A stretch of DNA of 64,000 nucleotides from Novosphingobium flavum (GCF_014230315.1 NZ_JACLAW010000001.1:397844-461843), one strand, 5' to 3'; positions 33,704 through 43,046 are shown, numbered from the stretch's first letter. The notes: generated by a model from the sequence alone, not told the origin. Numbers and translations: made by a program.

Positions 33704-35698
33704 TCACGCGGCCTCCCACACCCGGTTCAGGATCTGCGCGGCGAGGGCAGCCTTGTCCTGCGGCAGGAAGCGGCCGTAGTGCAGGGCGACCGTCTCGGGC
33801 GTGTCCTGGATCGCATAGCTCGCCTGCTCGTAGGAGCCAGTCTGCTTGAGGATATGCGTTGCCAGCACGTCGCGCACGTTGTGCGGGCCGTGCGGCAGTA
33901 GTCCGGTGATCGCGCCGCGCCCAGTGTACGGGTTGGCGATGCCATAGCGCTGGATGGTCAGGCGCCACGCCTCGTAGAACGTGGTCTGGTTATAGGCGGC
34001 ATCCCGGCTGGTGCGCTTGACCGTCTTGACGAACATCGTGCCGGGATCGGGTGCCCCGTTGAGCAGCGCCGCCCGGTACCGGGCGGCATAGGCCTCGATC
34101 CAACCGTAGAGGCCGCCGAGATCGGGCAAGACCAGCCGGAACGGCCGGCCGCCGAAGAACGAGGATCCGGCGTTTTTGAACGCCGCTGCAGGGATCAGAA
34201 CCTCCCACCCGGCGTCACGTTCGCTCCAGCGTAGCTCCCCCCGGCGCCGCAGTTCGAGCTGGCGTTCGGAGGTGGGGACCGTGCCGCGCGGACAAAGCAG
34301 CAATTCGCGCAGGTTCTTTTGGCGCAGTCCGAGGTGAAGTCCGAGCCGCAGCATCAGGAATGCCCGCACCGCCTCGGCTGCCGCGCGGGGATAGCGCCGC
34401 TCATCCGGCATCAGACGCAGGATTTCCTCGGTGATCTTGCGGTACTCGCCGAGTGGGCTGTCGGCCTCGAGCACCGGCATGATCGGCTCGAACGGGTCGC
34501 GGTGTACCCGTACCACCCGCTGGATTTCCTTTGCGCGGCCCAGCGCATGCTGGTGGAACAGGTCGCAGGCCGCACCCCAGTCCTTCCGCGCCGCCGTAAC
34601 TTCCGCTGCGGCAACCAGCCCCGGGATCGGCTTCAGATGACGGGCAAGTCCGGGCGACTGGCGCAGCCAGCCGGTATCGGTCCGGGTCAGGGCCATGCCG
34701 AGGTGGAGCATGTTGACCTCCCACACCGTGTAGAACTCGCGTCGCCGTTCGCGCCACTGCACGTACCAGTCCCACACCGCGGGAAAGACCAGCAGTCCCA
34801 TCGTCAACGCGGCCCGGGGAAGGCCGAACCCTTTCACCGGATCAGATGGTGGGGCTGTAAGGGCGCCGAACAGCAGCCCGAGGTGTTCGACCTTCTGTAG
34901 GGCGGTGCTGTCTTTCCACACGCCGCTGCGCTGGAAGCCGATGTCGGTCAGGGTTGCGGTCTTGAACCGGATCAGTTCTGCCAACTCGTCTGCCAGCCGG
35001 CGCGGGGCGTCCATCGTGGCGGCCGCAAGCTCGGCCTCTACATCGTCGAGGGCGTGGCTCTCGTCGCTTTCGTTGGAGGGTGAGCGCTGCGATTTGTGCC
35101 CGGTGATCTCGGGAAAACGCACGGCGTAGCGGTGCCGGGATGCTTCCGCCTGAAACCGGCGGTAGTCGGTCGATCCGGATATGATGACCCGCCGCACCCA
35201 CGAGAGGATTTCCTCGCGCTCGCGCGGTGGCCGACGGTCGAAATCATCCGGCAAGTGCCAGGCCATCCTCCGCTGCTCGGACGCGGCTATCCCCTTGAGC
35301 TTGCCGTGGCCGGTCGCTGCCCGCGCTCCCATGGGCAGCTTGGCCTGAAAATAGCCCGGGGGAAGACGATAGCGCTGCTCGATCTTGGCCAGAATGGCCA
35401 GGCTTCGGACCGACCGCGGGATCTTGTTGCCCGCGGCCCACTGCAGCAGTGTCGATCGCTCGACCCGAATACCTTGGTGGGTGAGGGCCTTATAGAGATG
35501 GCAGATCGAATCGCCATGACGGGAGACATGGAGTGCCAACGCTTCGTGAAAGCTGTCGGGCTCGAGCCAGTCAGTGGTCAGTGCTTCAGGGAACTCTGTC
35601 ACCGCCTTGGGTTTGCGGCCGCGCCTGCGACCGGGGGCGGCTGGTGCTTGCACTGGGTCGGCCTGTTCGCCCGGCGGGGTCGTGATCTTCAAAGACAT
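33704..35698 (-). CDS. Large tyrosine recombinase/integrase with N-terminal HTH-like region
   Basis: A 664-residue protein. The last 150 residues carry a tyrosine-recombinase catalytic core: an Arg in LGLRQKNLRELL, His606-x-x-Arg609 in HNVRDVLATHIL, and Tyr641 in VALHYGRF. The residue nine before the Tyr, usually His or Trp, is Asp632 here. The N-terminus is Lys/Arg-rich, and residues about 68-110 (YKALTHQGIRVERSTLLQWAAG) look like an Xre-type HTH. It is much longer than phage integrases. It ends the accessory region, about 740 bp from tRNA-Asn, and is the best candidate for the enzyme that inserted the island. Confidence 0.85.
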   Translation of the reverse strand: MSLKITTPPGEQADPVQAPAAPGRRRGRKPKAVTEFPEALTTDWLEPDSFHEALALHVSRHGDSICHLYKALTHQGIRVERSTLLQWAAGNKIPRSVRSLAILAKIEQRYRLPPGYFQAKLPMGARAATGHGKLKGIAASEQRRMAWHLPDDFDRRPPREREEILSWVRRVIISGSTDYRRFQAEASRHRYAVRFPEITGHKSQRSPSNESDESHALDDVEAELAAATMDAPRRLADELAELIRFKTATLTDIGFQRSGVWKDSTALQKVEHLGLLFGALTAPPSDPVKGFGLPRAALTMGLLVFPAVWDWYVQWRERRREFYTVWEVNMLHLGMALTRTDTGWLRQSPGLARHLKPIPGLVAAAEVTAARKDWGAACDLFHQHALGRAKEIQRVVRVHRDPFEPIMPVLEADSPLGEYRKITEEILRLMPDERRYPRAAAEAVRAFLMLRLGLHLGLRQKNLRELLLCPRGTVPTSERQLELRRRGELRWSERDAGWEVLIPAAAFKNAGSSFFGGRPFRLVLPDLGGLYGWIEAYAARYRAALLNGAPDPGTMFVKTVKRTSRDAAYNQTTFYEAWRLTIQRYGIANPYTGRGAITGLLPHGPHNVRDVLATHILKQTGSYEQASYAIQDTPETVALHYGRFLPQDKAALAAQILNRVWEAA

Positions 35699-36391
35699 GG
35701 ATTGGGAGAGGCTTGCCTGGATCCGAGTGGGCGGCGTCCCCTACAGGATTTCAGATGGGATGATAGTCAGGCTCCCGGAAGAATCTTGCCCGACGTCTGA
35801 CGAGGGCAGGATTCGAACAGGCCGAAAACGCCCCTGAACGGCGGCATTCCGAGGGCTTTTTCCTTCCGGCGGTGCGCGAAAGTGATGGCCGCCAGCTGAC
35901 CGCCACGATCTATTTGCCACGTTAGAAGTCACTTGTGAGGGTCTGTGAGCTCCGCCCGGCACCACTTCGGCAGATGTGACGGCGGTGCTGCCGCTCATGG
36001 ATGCTTTCGTATCTCGAGTCGCGCGGGCCGCTATGTCTTCGGTGCGGCAGAAATTTCATGAAGCCGGAAATTAAATTACGAAAGCGGCGCGCTAGGACCT
36101 CATGTCGGTACGACAATACCCAAAGTCACCATAGTGCTTGATGGCCTCAAGCAAGAGGAGTACTGTAATCGTATTGGATTGATGAAGAGGAAATTCTTTG
36201 ATCGTGGTCGGGTGTGATAATCTGTGATGAGTTTAAGTTCGGACGGCGCCGCATATTTCGAGAAGAGCTCGATCGAAATAGCGTTGCGGAATGCAAGAAA
36301 GCTGGGCACGCGAATGGCCCACTGGGTGGCGGAAATTGCGCGTTCGAAAATGATCAAAATGGTCGAGAAGGCGGGATTTGAATCGCTTTAG
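35699..36391. other. AT-richer intergenic stretch between integrase and tRNA-Asn
   Basis: About 690 bp with lower GC than its surroundings, especially 36,050-36,380. Only one short frame (36,227-36,391) looks protein-like and is listed separately. A second short frame (35,697-35,837, 46 codons, plus strand) is possible but has no clear ribosome site. Confidence 0.5.
36227..36391 (+). CDS. Candidate small protein (54 aa), unrecognised
   Basis: An ATG-to-TAG frame encodes 54 residues with a sensible amphipathic-helix pattern (SSIEIALRNARKLGTRMA, then WVAEIARSKMIKMVEKAG). There is no good ribosome site upstream. It lies between the integrase and tRNA-Asn, where recombination-directionality or regulatory genes are sometimes found. 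It could equally be chance. Confidence 0.28.
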   Translation: MSLSSDGAAYFEKSSIEIALRNARKLGTRMAHWVAEIARSKMIKMVEKAGFESL

Positions 36392-36463
36392 GCCTCCGTC
36401 CGCGATGCGGGGAGGCGGCCTATGCGTTCGAAAAAGAAAGTGGCTCCCTGAGTAGGATTCGAA
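36392..36463. repeat. tRNA-Asn 3' end plus downstream hairpin, matched near 2,880 (putative right attachment region)
   Basis: The hairpin GCCTCC...GGAGGC at 36,392-36,418, the GTTCGAA block and the tRNA 3' end align with 2,880-2,950 in the same direction. The hairpin may also help terminate the tRNA transcript, which runs leftward through a T-rich stretch right after CCA. Confidence 0.45.
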
Positions 36464-36517
36464 CCTACGGCCGCTCGATTAACAGTCGAGAGCTCTACCG
36501 CTGAGCTATCAGGGAGC
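36441..36517 (-). tRNA. tRNA-Asn (GTT)
   Basis: On the minus strand this reads as a full cloverleaf: acceptor GCTCCCT pairing with AGGGAGC, D-arm with AGCTCAG...GGTAGAGC, anticodon stem CTCGA/TCGAG around CTGTTAA, so the anticodon is GTT, T-arm with GGTTCGAATCC, and an encoded CCA end. Confidence 0.97.
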
Positions 36518-36591
36518 AGCCCCGTCTCCGGGGCAGGGGTGCGCCTATATCACCGCTTTCGGGCATTGCAAGCGGTTAGCGCCGGGTTTTT

Positions 36592-37374
36592 TCACACCTG
36601 GAACTGTTCGGCGAAAATGCGTTCCTCCAGCGTCTTGCCGGCATCGAACAGCAGGGTCAGCCGGTGGTCGCGCGCGCTGGCGATATGGACTTCGGCAACG
36701 TCGCGGACTTCCTTCTGGTCCGCCACGGCGGCGACCGGGCGCTTGGCCGGTTCGCGGACCCGGAACGAAACCTTGGCGCTTTCCGGCAGGATCGCGCCCT
36801 TCCAGCGGCGCGGGCGGAACGGGCTGATCGGGGTGAGGGCGAGGAGGCGTGAGCCGAGCGGGAGAATCGGGCCATTGGCCGAGAGATTGTAGGCGGTGGA
36901 GCCGGCAGGGGTGGCCACCAGCACGCCATCGCCGGCCAGTTCCTGCATCCTCACCTTGCCGTTGATCGCCACTTCCAGCTTGGCCGACTGGCGGGTTTCG
37001 CGCAGCAGCGAGACCTCGTTGATGGCGTAGAAGTGGTGGTGCTGGCCGTCCTGGGTGATTGCGTCCATCTCCAAGGGGACGACCTCGACCTCGCGGGCAC
37101 GGGTGACACGTTCGGCGATCGACCGCGAGGAGCTGTTGCGGTTGAGCATGAAGCCGACCGTGCCGAGGTTGATCCCGTAGCACGGCTTGACCGTGTTGGT
37201 GTCCATCATCTGGTGGAGGACGTGGAGCAGGAAGCCGTCGCCGCCGAGCACGACGATGGCATCGGCTTCTTCCTCGCTCACCCAGGGGTGCGAATCGCGC
37301 AGGGCATCGGCGCCTGCCTGGGCCTTGGCGCTGTCGGACACGATCAGGGCCAGCTTTTCGCGTTCTTTTTTCAT
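36592..37374 (-). CDS. nadK: NAD kinase
   Basis: A 260-residue NAD kinase, which phosphorylates NAD to NADP with ATP in the cytoplasm. Seen are VVLGGDGFLLH (GGDG motif, about 42-52), YGINLGTVGFML, and DGVLVATPAGSTAYNLSANGPIL holding the nucleotide-binding loop. The start at 37,374 follows GAGGAG; the longer frame upstream runs into the promoter of the divergent EAL gene. Length is normal for the family. Confidence 0.93.
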   Translation of the reverse strand: MKKEREKLALIVSDSAKAQAGADALRDSHPWVSEEEADAIVVLGGDGFLLHVLHQMMDTNTVKPCYGINLGTVGFMLNRNSSSRSIAERVTRAREVEVVPLEMDAITQDGQHHHFYAINEVSLLRETRQSAKLEVAINGKVRMQELAGDGVLVATPAGSTAYNLSANGPILPLGSRLLALTPISPFRPRRWKGAILPESAKVSFRVREPAKRPVAAVADQKEVRDVAEVHIASARDHRLTLLFDAGKTLEERIFAEQFQV

Positions 37375-37471
37375 GGTGCTCCTCAGCCGCGCCGCAAGGT
37401 TTATGGCGCGGGTGCGGGTTTGGCAACGAAGGTTGAGGCTTTCGCAACCCTCGATAACGTATGGGCAAGCG

Positions 37472-38779
37472 ATGGACTCCCATGTTCCTTCGCTGTCCGC
37501 GGCGCGCGATGCGCTGACCGGGCTGCCGGGCCTCGATGCGGCAAGGAAGCAACTTGACGCCTGGGCGCTCGAAGCGCCGGCGCACGGCCTGCTGCTGGTC
37601 CTCTCGCGCCTGTCGGGGATCAACCTTGCCTTCGGCCGGAAGACCGGCGACGTGGCAATTGCCGAGGCGGCGGCCCGGCTGGTTCATTTCGCCGCGGCCG
37701 AATTCGACGGACCGTGGTTTGCCGCAAGGCTCGACGGCGGCTCGTTCCTGTTGCTGGCCCGCGAGCCGCTGAGCCGCGAGCGCTGGGAACTGCTGGGCGA
37801 GGGTCTGGCCGAGGCCATCGCCCGCCCGATTCCCGGCGGCGCGGCCACGCTGCGCCTGACCCCGCGCATCGCCCTGCTGCGCGCCATGCCGGGGGAGGGA
37901 GCCGAAAGCCTGCTCGACCGTTTGGGGCAGACCATGGCCGTACTCGAAAAACGTTCCGGCCGCCGCCTGCTCTGGGCCGACGGCGAAGTGGTCCGCCCGG
38001 GCCAGAGCGCGGCGGCGCTTGAGGCGGACCTGCTCGAAGCGCTCGACCGGGACGAGATCGAGATCCTGTTCCAGCCGCAGTTCAGCCTGCCGGACGGCGC
38101 GCTGACCGGGGCCGAGGCGCTGGCGCGGTGGAACCATCCCCGGCTCGGCAGGATCGGCGCGGGCGCTTTGTTCGCGCTGGCCGACCGGGCCGACCAGATG
38201 GCCCCGCTTTCCCAGCACATCGCGGCCAAGGCGCTGGCGCTCGCCACTCAGTGGCCCGAACCGCTGCGCCTGTCGCTCAACGTCACCTCGGCCGATCTGG
38301 CGGCGGCGAGCTTTGCGGAGAACATGGCCGCGATTGTTGCCGGGAGCGGCTTCGATCCGGCCCGGCTGACGCTGGAAGTGACCGAGCAGGCGCTGATCGC
38401 CGATATCGGGCAGGCGAGCCTTGCGCTCGCCCATATGGCCGAGAGCGGGGTGCGGATGGCGCTCGACGATTTCGGCGCGGGCTTCTGCAACTTCCGTTAC
38501 CTCAAGCTGCTGCCGCTGCACTATCTCAAGCTCGACCGGTCGATGGTCGAGGGGATCACCCGCGATGCGCGTGACCTGGCCGTGCTGCGCGGGATCGTCG
38601 CCATGGCCCGCGCGCTCGGGCTCGAAGTGATCGCGGAAGGGGTGGAGGACGCGGCTCAGGAAGAGACTGCGGCGCGCGAGGGCTGCGGCTACGTGCAGGG
38701 CTTCCACCGTGCCCGGCCGATGGGGGCGGCGGCCTTCCTGCAGTTTGCCGAAGGCCGGGCGAGGGTGACACGAGTGTAA
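37472..38779 (+). CDS. Cyclic-di-GMP phosphodiesterase, degenerate GGDEF plus EAL
   Basis: A 435-residue protein with no membrane segment. Residues about 10-175 are a GGDEF-like domain whose signature has decayed to LDGGSF, so cyclase activity is unlikely. Residues about 185-430 are an EAL domain with an apparently full active site: GAEALARW, NVTSADL, EVTEQ, ALDDFGAGF, LKLDRS, IAEGVED and VQGFHRARP. It should hydrolyse c-di-GMP to pGpG. The last codons lie inside a dispersed GTGACAC element. Confidence 0.9.
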   Translation: MDSHVPSLSAARDALTGLPGLDAARKQLDAWALEAPAHGLLLVLSRLSGINLAFGRKTGDVAIAEAAARLVHFAAAEFDGPWFAARLDGGSFLLLAREPLSRERWELLGEGLAEAIARPIPGGAATLRLTPRIALLRAMPGEGAESLLDRLGQTMAVLEKRSGRRLLWADGEVVRPGQSAAALEADLLEALDRDEIEILFQPQFSLPDGALTGAEALARWNHPRLGRIGAGALFALADRADQMAPLSQHIAAKALALATQWPEPLRLSLNVTSADLAAASFAENMAAIVAGSGFDPARLTLEVTEQALIADIGQASLALAHMAESGVRMALDDFGAGFCNFRYLKLLPLHYLKLDRSMVEGITRDARDLAVLRGIVAMARALGLEVIAEGVEDAAQEETAAREGCGYVQGFHRARPMGAAAFLQFAEGRARVTRV

Positions 38780-38950
38780 CCCTGCCTTACCCGTTGGTCT
38801 TTCTCAAGTTATTGAAAATAAACGGACCCGCCGCGCGGTGCATGGGTGACACTTTTCCAACCACCTGCGCTTTAGCGGCCTGTGCGAAGGCGGTGAGCGA
38901 CACTGTCAAAGAGCAGTGCGGATCATGGCATATCGGGGTGATGTAGGAAA
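38763..38950. repeat. Dispersed GTGACAC element, copy A
   Basis: Begins with GGGTGACAC, which forms an imperfect palindrome (GTGACAC-GA-GTGTAAC). It has CATGGGTGACACTT 78 bp further on and ends with GATGTAGGAAA at 38,940. The same three blocks occur in the same order at 63,827-63,992. It lies in the 250-bp gap after the EAL gene and overlaps its stop codon. No gene was seen in this gap. Confidence 0.65.
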
Positions 38951-39027
38951 TGCGGTTGGCTCCGTGAGGGGGGAGGGGCATTGGCGGCCCGCTCCCTGCC
39001 CCTGGCCCTGCGACACCCGGCCCGATC

Positions 39028-40665
39028 TCACAGAGCGCGGAAGCGGAACCGCCTGAACGCCACGCTTCCGCTGCCCGCTGCGAAAAGTGCGGGCCTGAGG
39101 CTCAACAGATTGTCGACGGTGTTCGCGTTGTAGCCGGTCACCTCGCTGCGCACGCCGTGCCGGGTCCATGCCTTGCCATCGAGGCTGTAATGGAAGGTGA
39201 CGATCTGGTGGTCGTTGGTGATCCGCATGTGCATCTTGCGCGCAGGCGGGGCCGGTTCGGGCCAATAGGACCGCTTCCCGCCGCGGTAGGTGGTCATGCG
39301 CTTTCCATCGATCCCCATGCCGAGGAACAGGCGGTCGTCGAAGAAGAGCAGAAGACCGCCCTCGGCCTCGCCGACAAGTTCCAGTTCGACTTCGATTTCG
39401 TAGGCCCGGTCGCCGACCTGCTGGGTCAAGGGGGAGCAGTCTGCCGGTCCGGTGCCCTTGCCCCGGAGGGTCAGGGTGCCATTTGCGAGCGATACGCGTC
39501 CGGCTTCTTTCGGCGCGCTCGCGTAGAGGCTCCATAGTCGTCCCAAGGCGTCCTGACCGAAGTCATCGGAATGAGGCATGCCGTGCGGCACGGCCTTCCC
39601 GGCGGGCTTGGTCAGGGGCCTCGACAGGTCGCCACCAGTCGCCCGGAACCAGCCGTCCTCGGTCCACTCGAGGGGTTCCAGCAGGGTCTGCCGCCCGAGT
39701 GTCTGGTAGCCGTTCTCATAGCCGTGATAGACTAGGTACCACCGCCCCCCGGGGCCCTCCACGCAGGTGGCGTGGCCGCGCGACCACCACAGTTCGGCTT
39801 CTGTCTTCGACCGCACGATTGGGTTGTGGGGGCAATGTTGCCAAGGACCATGGATCGAGCGGGAGCGTGCCACCACGATCATGTGGCCCGTTGCCGGGCC
39901 GCTGGTCCCGCCCACGGCGTTCACGAGATAGAAGTATTGGCCCCGCCGGAACAGCTTCGGGCCTTCCGGCGACCAGGCCTCGGTGATCCAGTCGTCCGGG
40001 TAGCGCCAGGCCTCGTAAGCCGTTTCGACCGGCCCGGCGGTGGCCAGTCCATCCGGCGCGAGCCGGACACGCTTGCCGTCGTTGAAGAAGAGATAGCGAT
40101 GGCCATCCTCCCCGACGACATGGCCGGGGTCGATCAGGCCGCCGATGCCGAGGTCGATCGGATCGCTCCAGGGTCCTTCCATCGCGCTGGCGTGGATCAC
40201 GTAGATGTTGGCGAAGCTGGCCAGCGGCGGGGACCAGGGCGCCTTCATGAAAGGGATGTAGATGAAGTAGCGGCCATCGTGCTTGGCGATGTCGACGGCA
40301 AAGACGGTGCCGATGGGCTTCGCCAGCGCCGGGCCGAGCGGACGCCAGTTCACAAGGTCGCGCGAGTGCCAGATCAGCAAACCCGGAGCGCCGTCGAACG
40401 ACGAGTGCGTCATGTAGTAGTCGTCGCCGTCCTTGAGGACAGACGGGTCAGGGTAATCGCCCGGCAGCACGGGGTTCAGGTAGCGCCCGTCGCCGAGGTC
40501 GGCCTTGCGTTGCCCCTCGATGCCGCGAGCCCATTTCAGGTCGGCGGCGCCCGCCTGCGCGTTTGCCGCCACCGCGGTAGCCGCGGAGGGGCGCGCATAG
40601 TTCATGCCGGCGGCGGCAAATGAACCGGCGAGTCCAAGCTTGATTGCGGCGCGACGCGATTCCAT
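39028..40665 (-). CDS. GH43-family glycosidase (beta-xylosidase / arabinofuranosidase type), Tat-exported
   Basis: A 545-residue protein. The N-terminus has the twin-arginine motif SRRAAIKLGLAG. Residues about 60-350 form a GH43 five-bladed propeller with the catalytic-base segment GDYPDPSVLKDGD and a later EGP acid candidate. Residues about 370-545 are the concanavalin-like C-terminal domain seen in XynB-type enzymes. It probably removes xylose or arabinose side units in the periplasm. The start at 40,665 is set by AGGGAGGGAG. An inverted repeat lies just upstream. Confidence 0.9.
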   Translation of the reverse strand: MESRRAAIKLGLAGSFAAAGMNYARPSAATAVAANAQAGAADLKWARGIEGQRKADLGDGRYLNPVLPGDYPDPSVLKDGDDYYMTHSSFDGAPGLLIWHSRDLVNWRPLGPALAKPIGTVFAVDIAKHDGRYFIYIPFMKAPWSPPLASFANIYVIHASAMEGPWSDPIDLGIGGLIDPGHVVGEDGHRYLFFNDGKRVRLAPDGLATAGPVETAYEAWRYPDDWITEAWSPEGPKLFRRGQYFYLVNAVGGTSGPATGHMIVVARSRSIHGPWQHCPHNPIVRSKTEAELWWSRGHATCVEGPGGRWYLVYHGYENGYQTLGRQTLLEPLEWTEDGWFRATGGDLSRPLTKPAGKAVPHGMPHSDDFGQDALGRLWSLYASAPKEAGRVSLANGTLTLRGKGTGPADCSPLTQQVGDRAYEIEVELELVGEAEGGLLLFFDDRLFLGMGIDGKRMTTYRGGKRSYWPEPAPPARKMHMRITNDHQIVTFHYSLDGKAWTRHGVRSEVTGYNANTVDNLLSLRPALFAAGSGSVAFRRFRFRAL

Positions 40666-40680
40666 GCGGCTCCCTCCCTT

Positions 40681-40702
40681 AATTAGAGGAGGTATTCTAA
40701 TT
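40681..40702. promoter_or_regulatory. Inverted repeat upstream of the GH43 gene
   Basis: AATTAGA and TCTAATT are 7-bp arms with an 8-nt centre, 15 bp upstream of the start codon and overlapping the likely leader/promoter. It is a candidate operator for sugar-controlled expression. Confidence 0.4.
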
Positions 40703-40741
40703 GCAAGTTTTTGAAGCGGCAAGGCCGGTCCCGGATTTCAA

Positions 40742-40775
40742 CAGAAAAACCCCGCCGGGACGGACCCGGCGGGGC
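40742..40775 (-). terminator. Rho-independent terminator of hppA
   Basis: Perfect 10-bp arms (CCCCGCCGGG / CCCGGCGGGG) flank a 5-nt loop and, on the minus strand, are followed by TTTTTCTG. It lies 39 bp past the hppA stop. Confidence 0.9.
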
Positions 40776-40813
40776 TAGTTGGCGGGGTCTGCCGCCCCGC
40801 TAAACCGATGGTC

Positions 40814-42913
40814 TCAGTGCGCCGCGAGGGCCGCCAGCAGCAGCAGCGCGACGATGTTGGTGATCTTGATCATCGGGTTCACGGCCGGGCCCGCGGTGTC
40901 CTTGTAGGGATCGCCCACGGTGTCGCCGGTGACGGCGGCCTTGTGGGCATCGGAGCCCTTGCCGCCGTAGTGACCGTCTTCGATGTACTTCTTGGCATTG
41001 TCCCACGCACCGCCGCCCGAGGTCATCGAGAGGGCGACGAACAGGCCGCCGACGATCACGCCGAGGAGCAGGGCGCCCAGCGCCGCAAAGCCGTTGGCTT
41101 GCCCGGCCACGGCCGTGATCACGTAGTAGACCGCGATCGGGGCGAGGACCGGGAGCAGCGAGGGTACGATCATTTCCTTGATCGCGGCCTTGGTGACGAG
41201 ATCGACCGTGCGGGCATAGTCGGGCTTGGAGGTCCCTTCCATGATCCCCTTGTTGCTGGCGAACTGCTCGCGCACGTCGACCACCACGTCGCCGGCGGCG
41301 CGGCCCACCGCGGTCATGCCCATCGACCCGAACAGGTAGGGCAGGAGCGCGCCGAGCAGCAGGCCGACGATGACGTAGGGGTTTTCGAGGGAAAAGTTCA
41401 CCGGCACCGTGCTGAAAAACTCCTTCAGGTCGGTGGTGTAGGCGGCGAACAGCACCAGCGCCGCAAGGCCGGCCGAACCGATGGCATAGCCCTTGGTTAC
41501 GGCCTTGGTGGTGTTGCCCACGGCATCGAGCGCGTCGGTCTTGGCGCGGACGGCATCGTCCAGCCCGGCCATTTCGGCAATGCCGCCGGCATTGTCGGTG
41601 ACGGGCCCATAGGCGTCGAGCGCGACGACCATGCCGGCCAGCGCCAACATCGCCGTGGCCGCATAGGCGATGCCCATGAGGCCTGCGAGCTGATGGGCGA
41701 TGATGATCCCGGCGACGATCACCAGCGTGGGAAGCGCGGTTGCCTCCATCGAGATGGCGAGGCCCTGGATCACGTTGGTGCCGTGGCCGGTGATCGAGGC
41801 CTTGGCGATCGACTTCACCGGGCGGAAATTGGTGCCGGTGTAGTATTCGGTAATCCAGATGATCAGGCCGGTGATGACGAGGCCGAGCAGCGAGCACCAG
41901 AACAGGTCCATGCCGGTGAACGGCTGGTCGGCAATGGTGGAGTTGAGATCGCCGCCGAGCGCGTAGGAAATGGCCCACCAGATCGCCGGGACCGAGAGCA
42001 CCGCGGTGACCAGGAAGCCCTTGTACATCGCGCCCATGATGTTGTTCGAGCCGCCGAGGCGCACGAAATAGGTGCCGATGATCGAGGTGACGATGCAGAC
42101 GCCGCCGATCAGCAGCGGCAGGGCCATCAGCGACATGAGCAGGCCGCCCGCGCCCTTCAGCGTGAGGGCGGTGAGCACCATGGTGGCGCCGACGGTGACC
42201 ACGTAGGTCTCGAACAGGTCGGCGGCCATGCCGGCGCAGTCACCCACGTTGTCGCCCACGTTGTCGGCGATGACGGCGGGGTTGCGCGGATCGTCCTCGG
42301 GGATGCCGGCCTCCACCTTGCCGACGAGGTCGGCACCGACGTCGGCCGCCTTGGTGAAGATGCCGCCGCCGAGACGCGCGAAGATCGAGATCAGCGAGGC
42401 GCCGAAGGCGAGGGCGGTGAGCGCCTGGACCACGGTGCGGTCCTCACCCCCGACGGTGTAGCCGGCAACCTCGATGAGATACCAGTAGAAACCCGCGATC
42501 GCGAGGAGGGCGAGGCCCGCCACCAGCATGCCGGTGATCGCGCCGGCGCGGAAGGCGAGGGTGAGCCCGGCCTGGAGGCCCTGCTGGGCAGCGGCGGCGG
42601 TGCGCACGTTGGCGCGGACCGAGACGTTCATGCCGAGGAAGCCCGCCGCGCCCGAAAGCACGGAGCCCAAAACAAAACCGGCGGCCGAGATGCCGCCGAG
42701 CGTTGCGAAGATAATGGCGGCGACGACGACCCCGACGACCGCGATCGTGGAATATTGCCGTTTCAGGTAGGCCTGCGCCCCTTCCTGGATGGCCGCGGCG
42801 ATTTCCTGCATCCGTTCGGTGCCCGCCGGCGCACCCAGTACCTGGCGGCTGGTAATGAAGCCGTAGACGACGGCCAACAGTCCCAGGACAATAGCTATCG
42901 TGACAAGGTTCAC
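40814..42913 (-). CDS. hppA: K+-independent, proton-pumping membrane pyrophosphatase
   Basis: A 699-residue integral membrane enzyme that couples PPi hydrolysis to H+ export. The catalytic segments [20 protein letters not shown] and [20 protein letters not shown] are present, as are about 16 hydrophobic segments. The sequence GNTTKA has Lys at the position that is Ala in K+-dependent enzymes, so it belongs to the K+-independent class. Length is typical. It sits downstream of thiL behind a terminator and has its own terminator. Confidence 0.96.
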   Translation of the reverse strand: MNLVTIAIVLGLLAVVYGFITSRQVLGAPAGTERMQEIAAAIQEGAQAYLKRQYSTIAVVGVVVAAIIFATLGGISAAGFVLGSVLSGAAGFLGMNVSVRANVRTAAAAQQGLQAGLTLAFRAGAITGMLVAGLALLAIAGFYWYLIEVAGYTVGGEDRTVVQALTALAFGASLISIFARLGGGIFTKAADVGADLVGKVEAGIPEDDPRNPAVIADNVGDNVGDCAGMAADLFETYVVTVGATMVLTALTLKGAGGLLMSLMALPLLIGGVCIVTSIIGTYFVRLGGSNNIMGAMYKGFLVTAVLSVPAIWWAISYALGGDLNSTIADQPFTGMDLFWCSLLGLVITGLIIWITEYYTGTNFRPVKSIAKASITGHGTNVIQGLAISMEATALPTLVIVAGIIIAHQLAGLMGIAYAATAMLALAGMVVALDAYGPVTDNAGGIAEMAGLDDAVRAKTDALDAVGNTTKAVTKGYAIGSAGLAALVLFAAYTTDLKEFFSTVPVNFSLENPYVIVGLLLGALLPYLFGSMGMTAVGRAAGDVVVDVREQFASNKGIMEGTSKPDYARTVDLVTKAAIKEMIVPSLLPVLAPIAVYYVITAVAGQANGFAALGALLLGVIVGGLFVALSMTSGGGAWDNAKKYIEDGHYGGKGSDAHKAAVTGDTVGDPYKDTAGPAVNPMIKITNIVALLLLAALAAH

Positions 42914-42950
42914 GCGCTGCCCTTCCCTTTAAGTGGAATCCTGACTCACC

Positions 42951-42981
42951 AAAAAAAGCGCCCCGCTTTTTGGCGCGGGGT
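42951..42981 (-). terminator. Rho-independent terminator after thiL
   Basis: GC-rich arms CCCCGC / GCGGGG around GCCAAAAA, followed on the minus strand by a run of seven T after GCGC, 66 bp past the thiL stop. Confidence 0.75.
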
Positions 42982-43046
42982 CGCCTGGGGACGAAGGGCT
43001 ATGGAGGAATTCAGGGGAGCGCAACCGTTAATCGGCGCTTCATCCC

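Noticed and set aside
35808..35825. T-loop-like GGATTCGAAC suggesting another tRNA end
   Set aside because: The flanking bases do not form a T-stem or acceptor stem.
2661..36440. Prophage or conjugative element
   Set aside because: No capsid, tail, terminase, relaxase or type IV secretion genes were recognised; it looks like a non-self-transmissible island.
36545..38707. 720-codon minus-strand open frame
   Set aside because: Spans the antisense of the EAL gene and another frame of nadK; no conserved domains.
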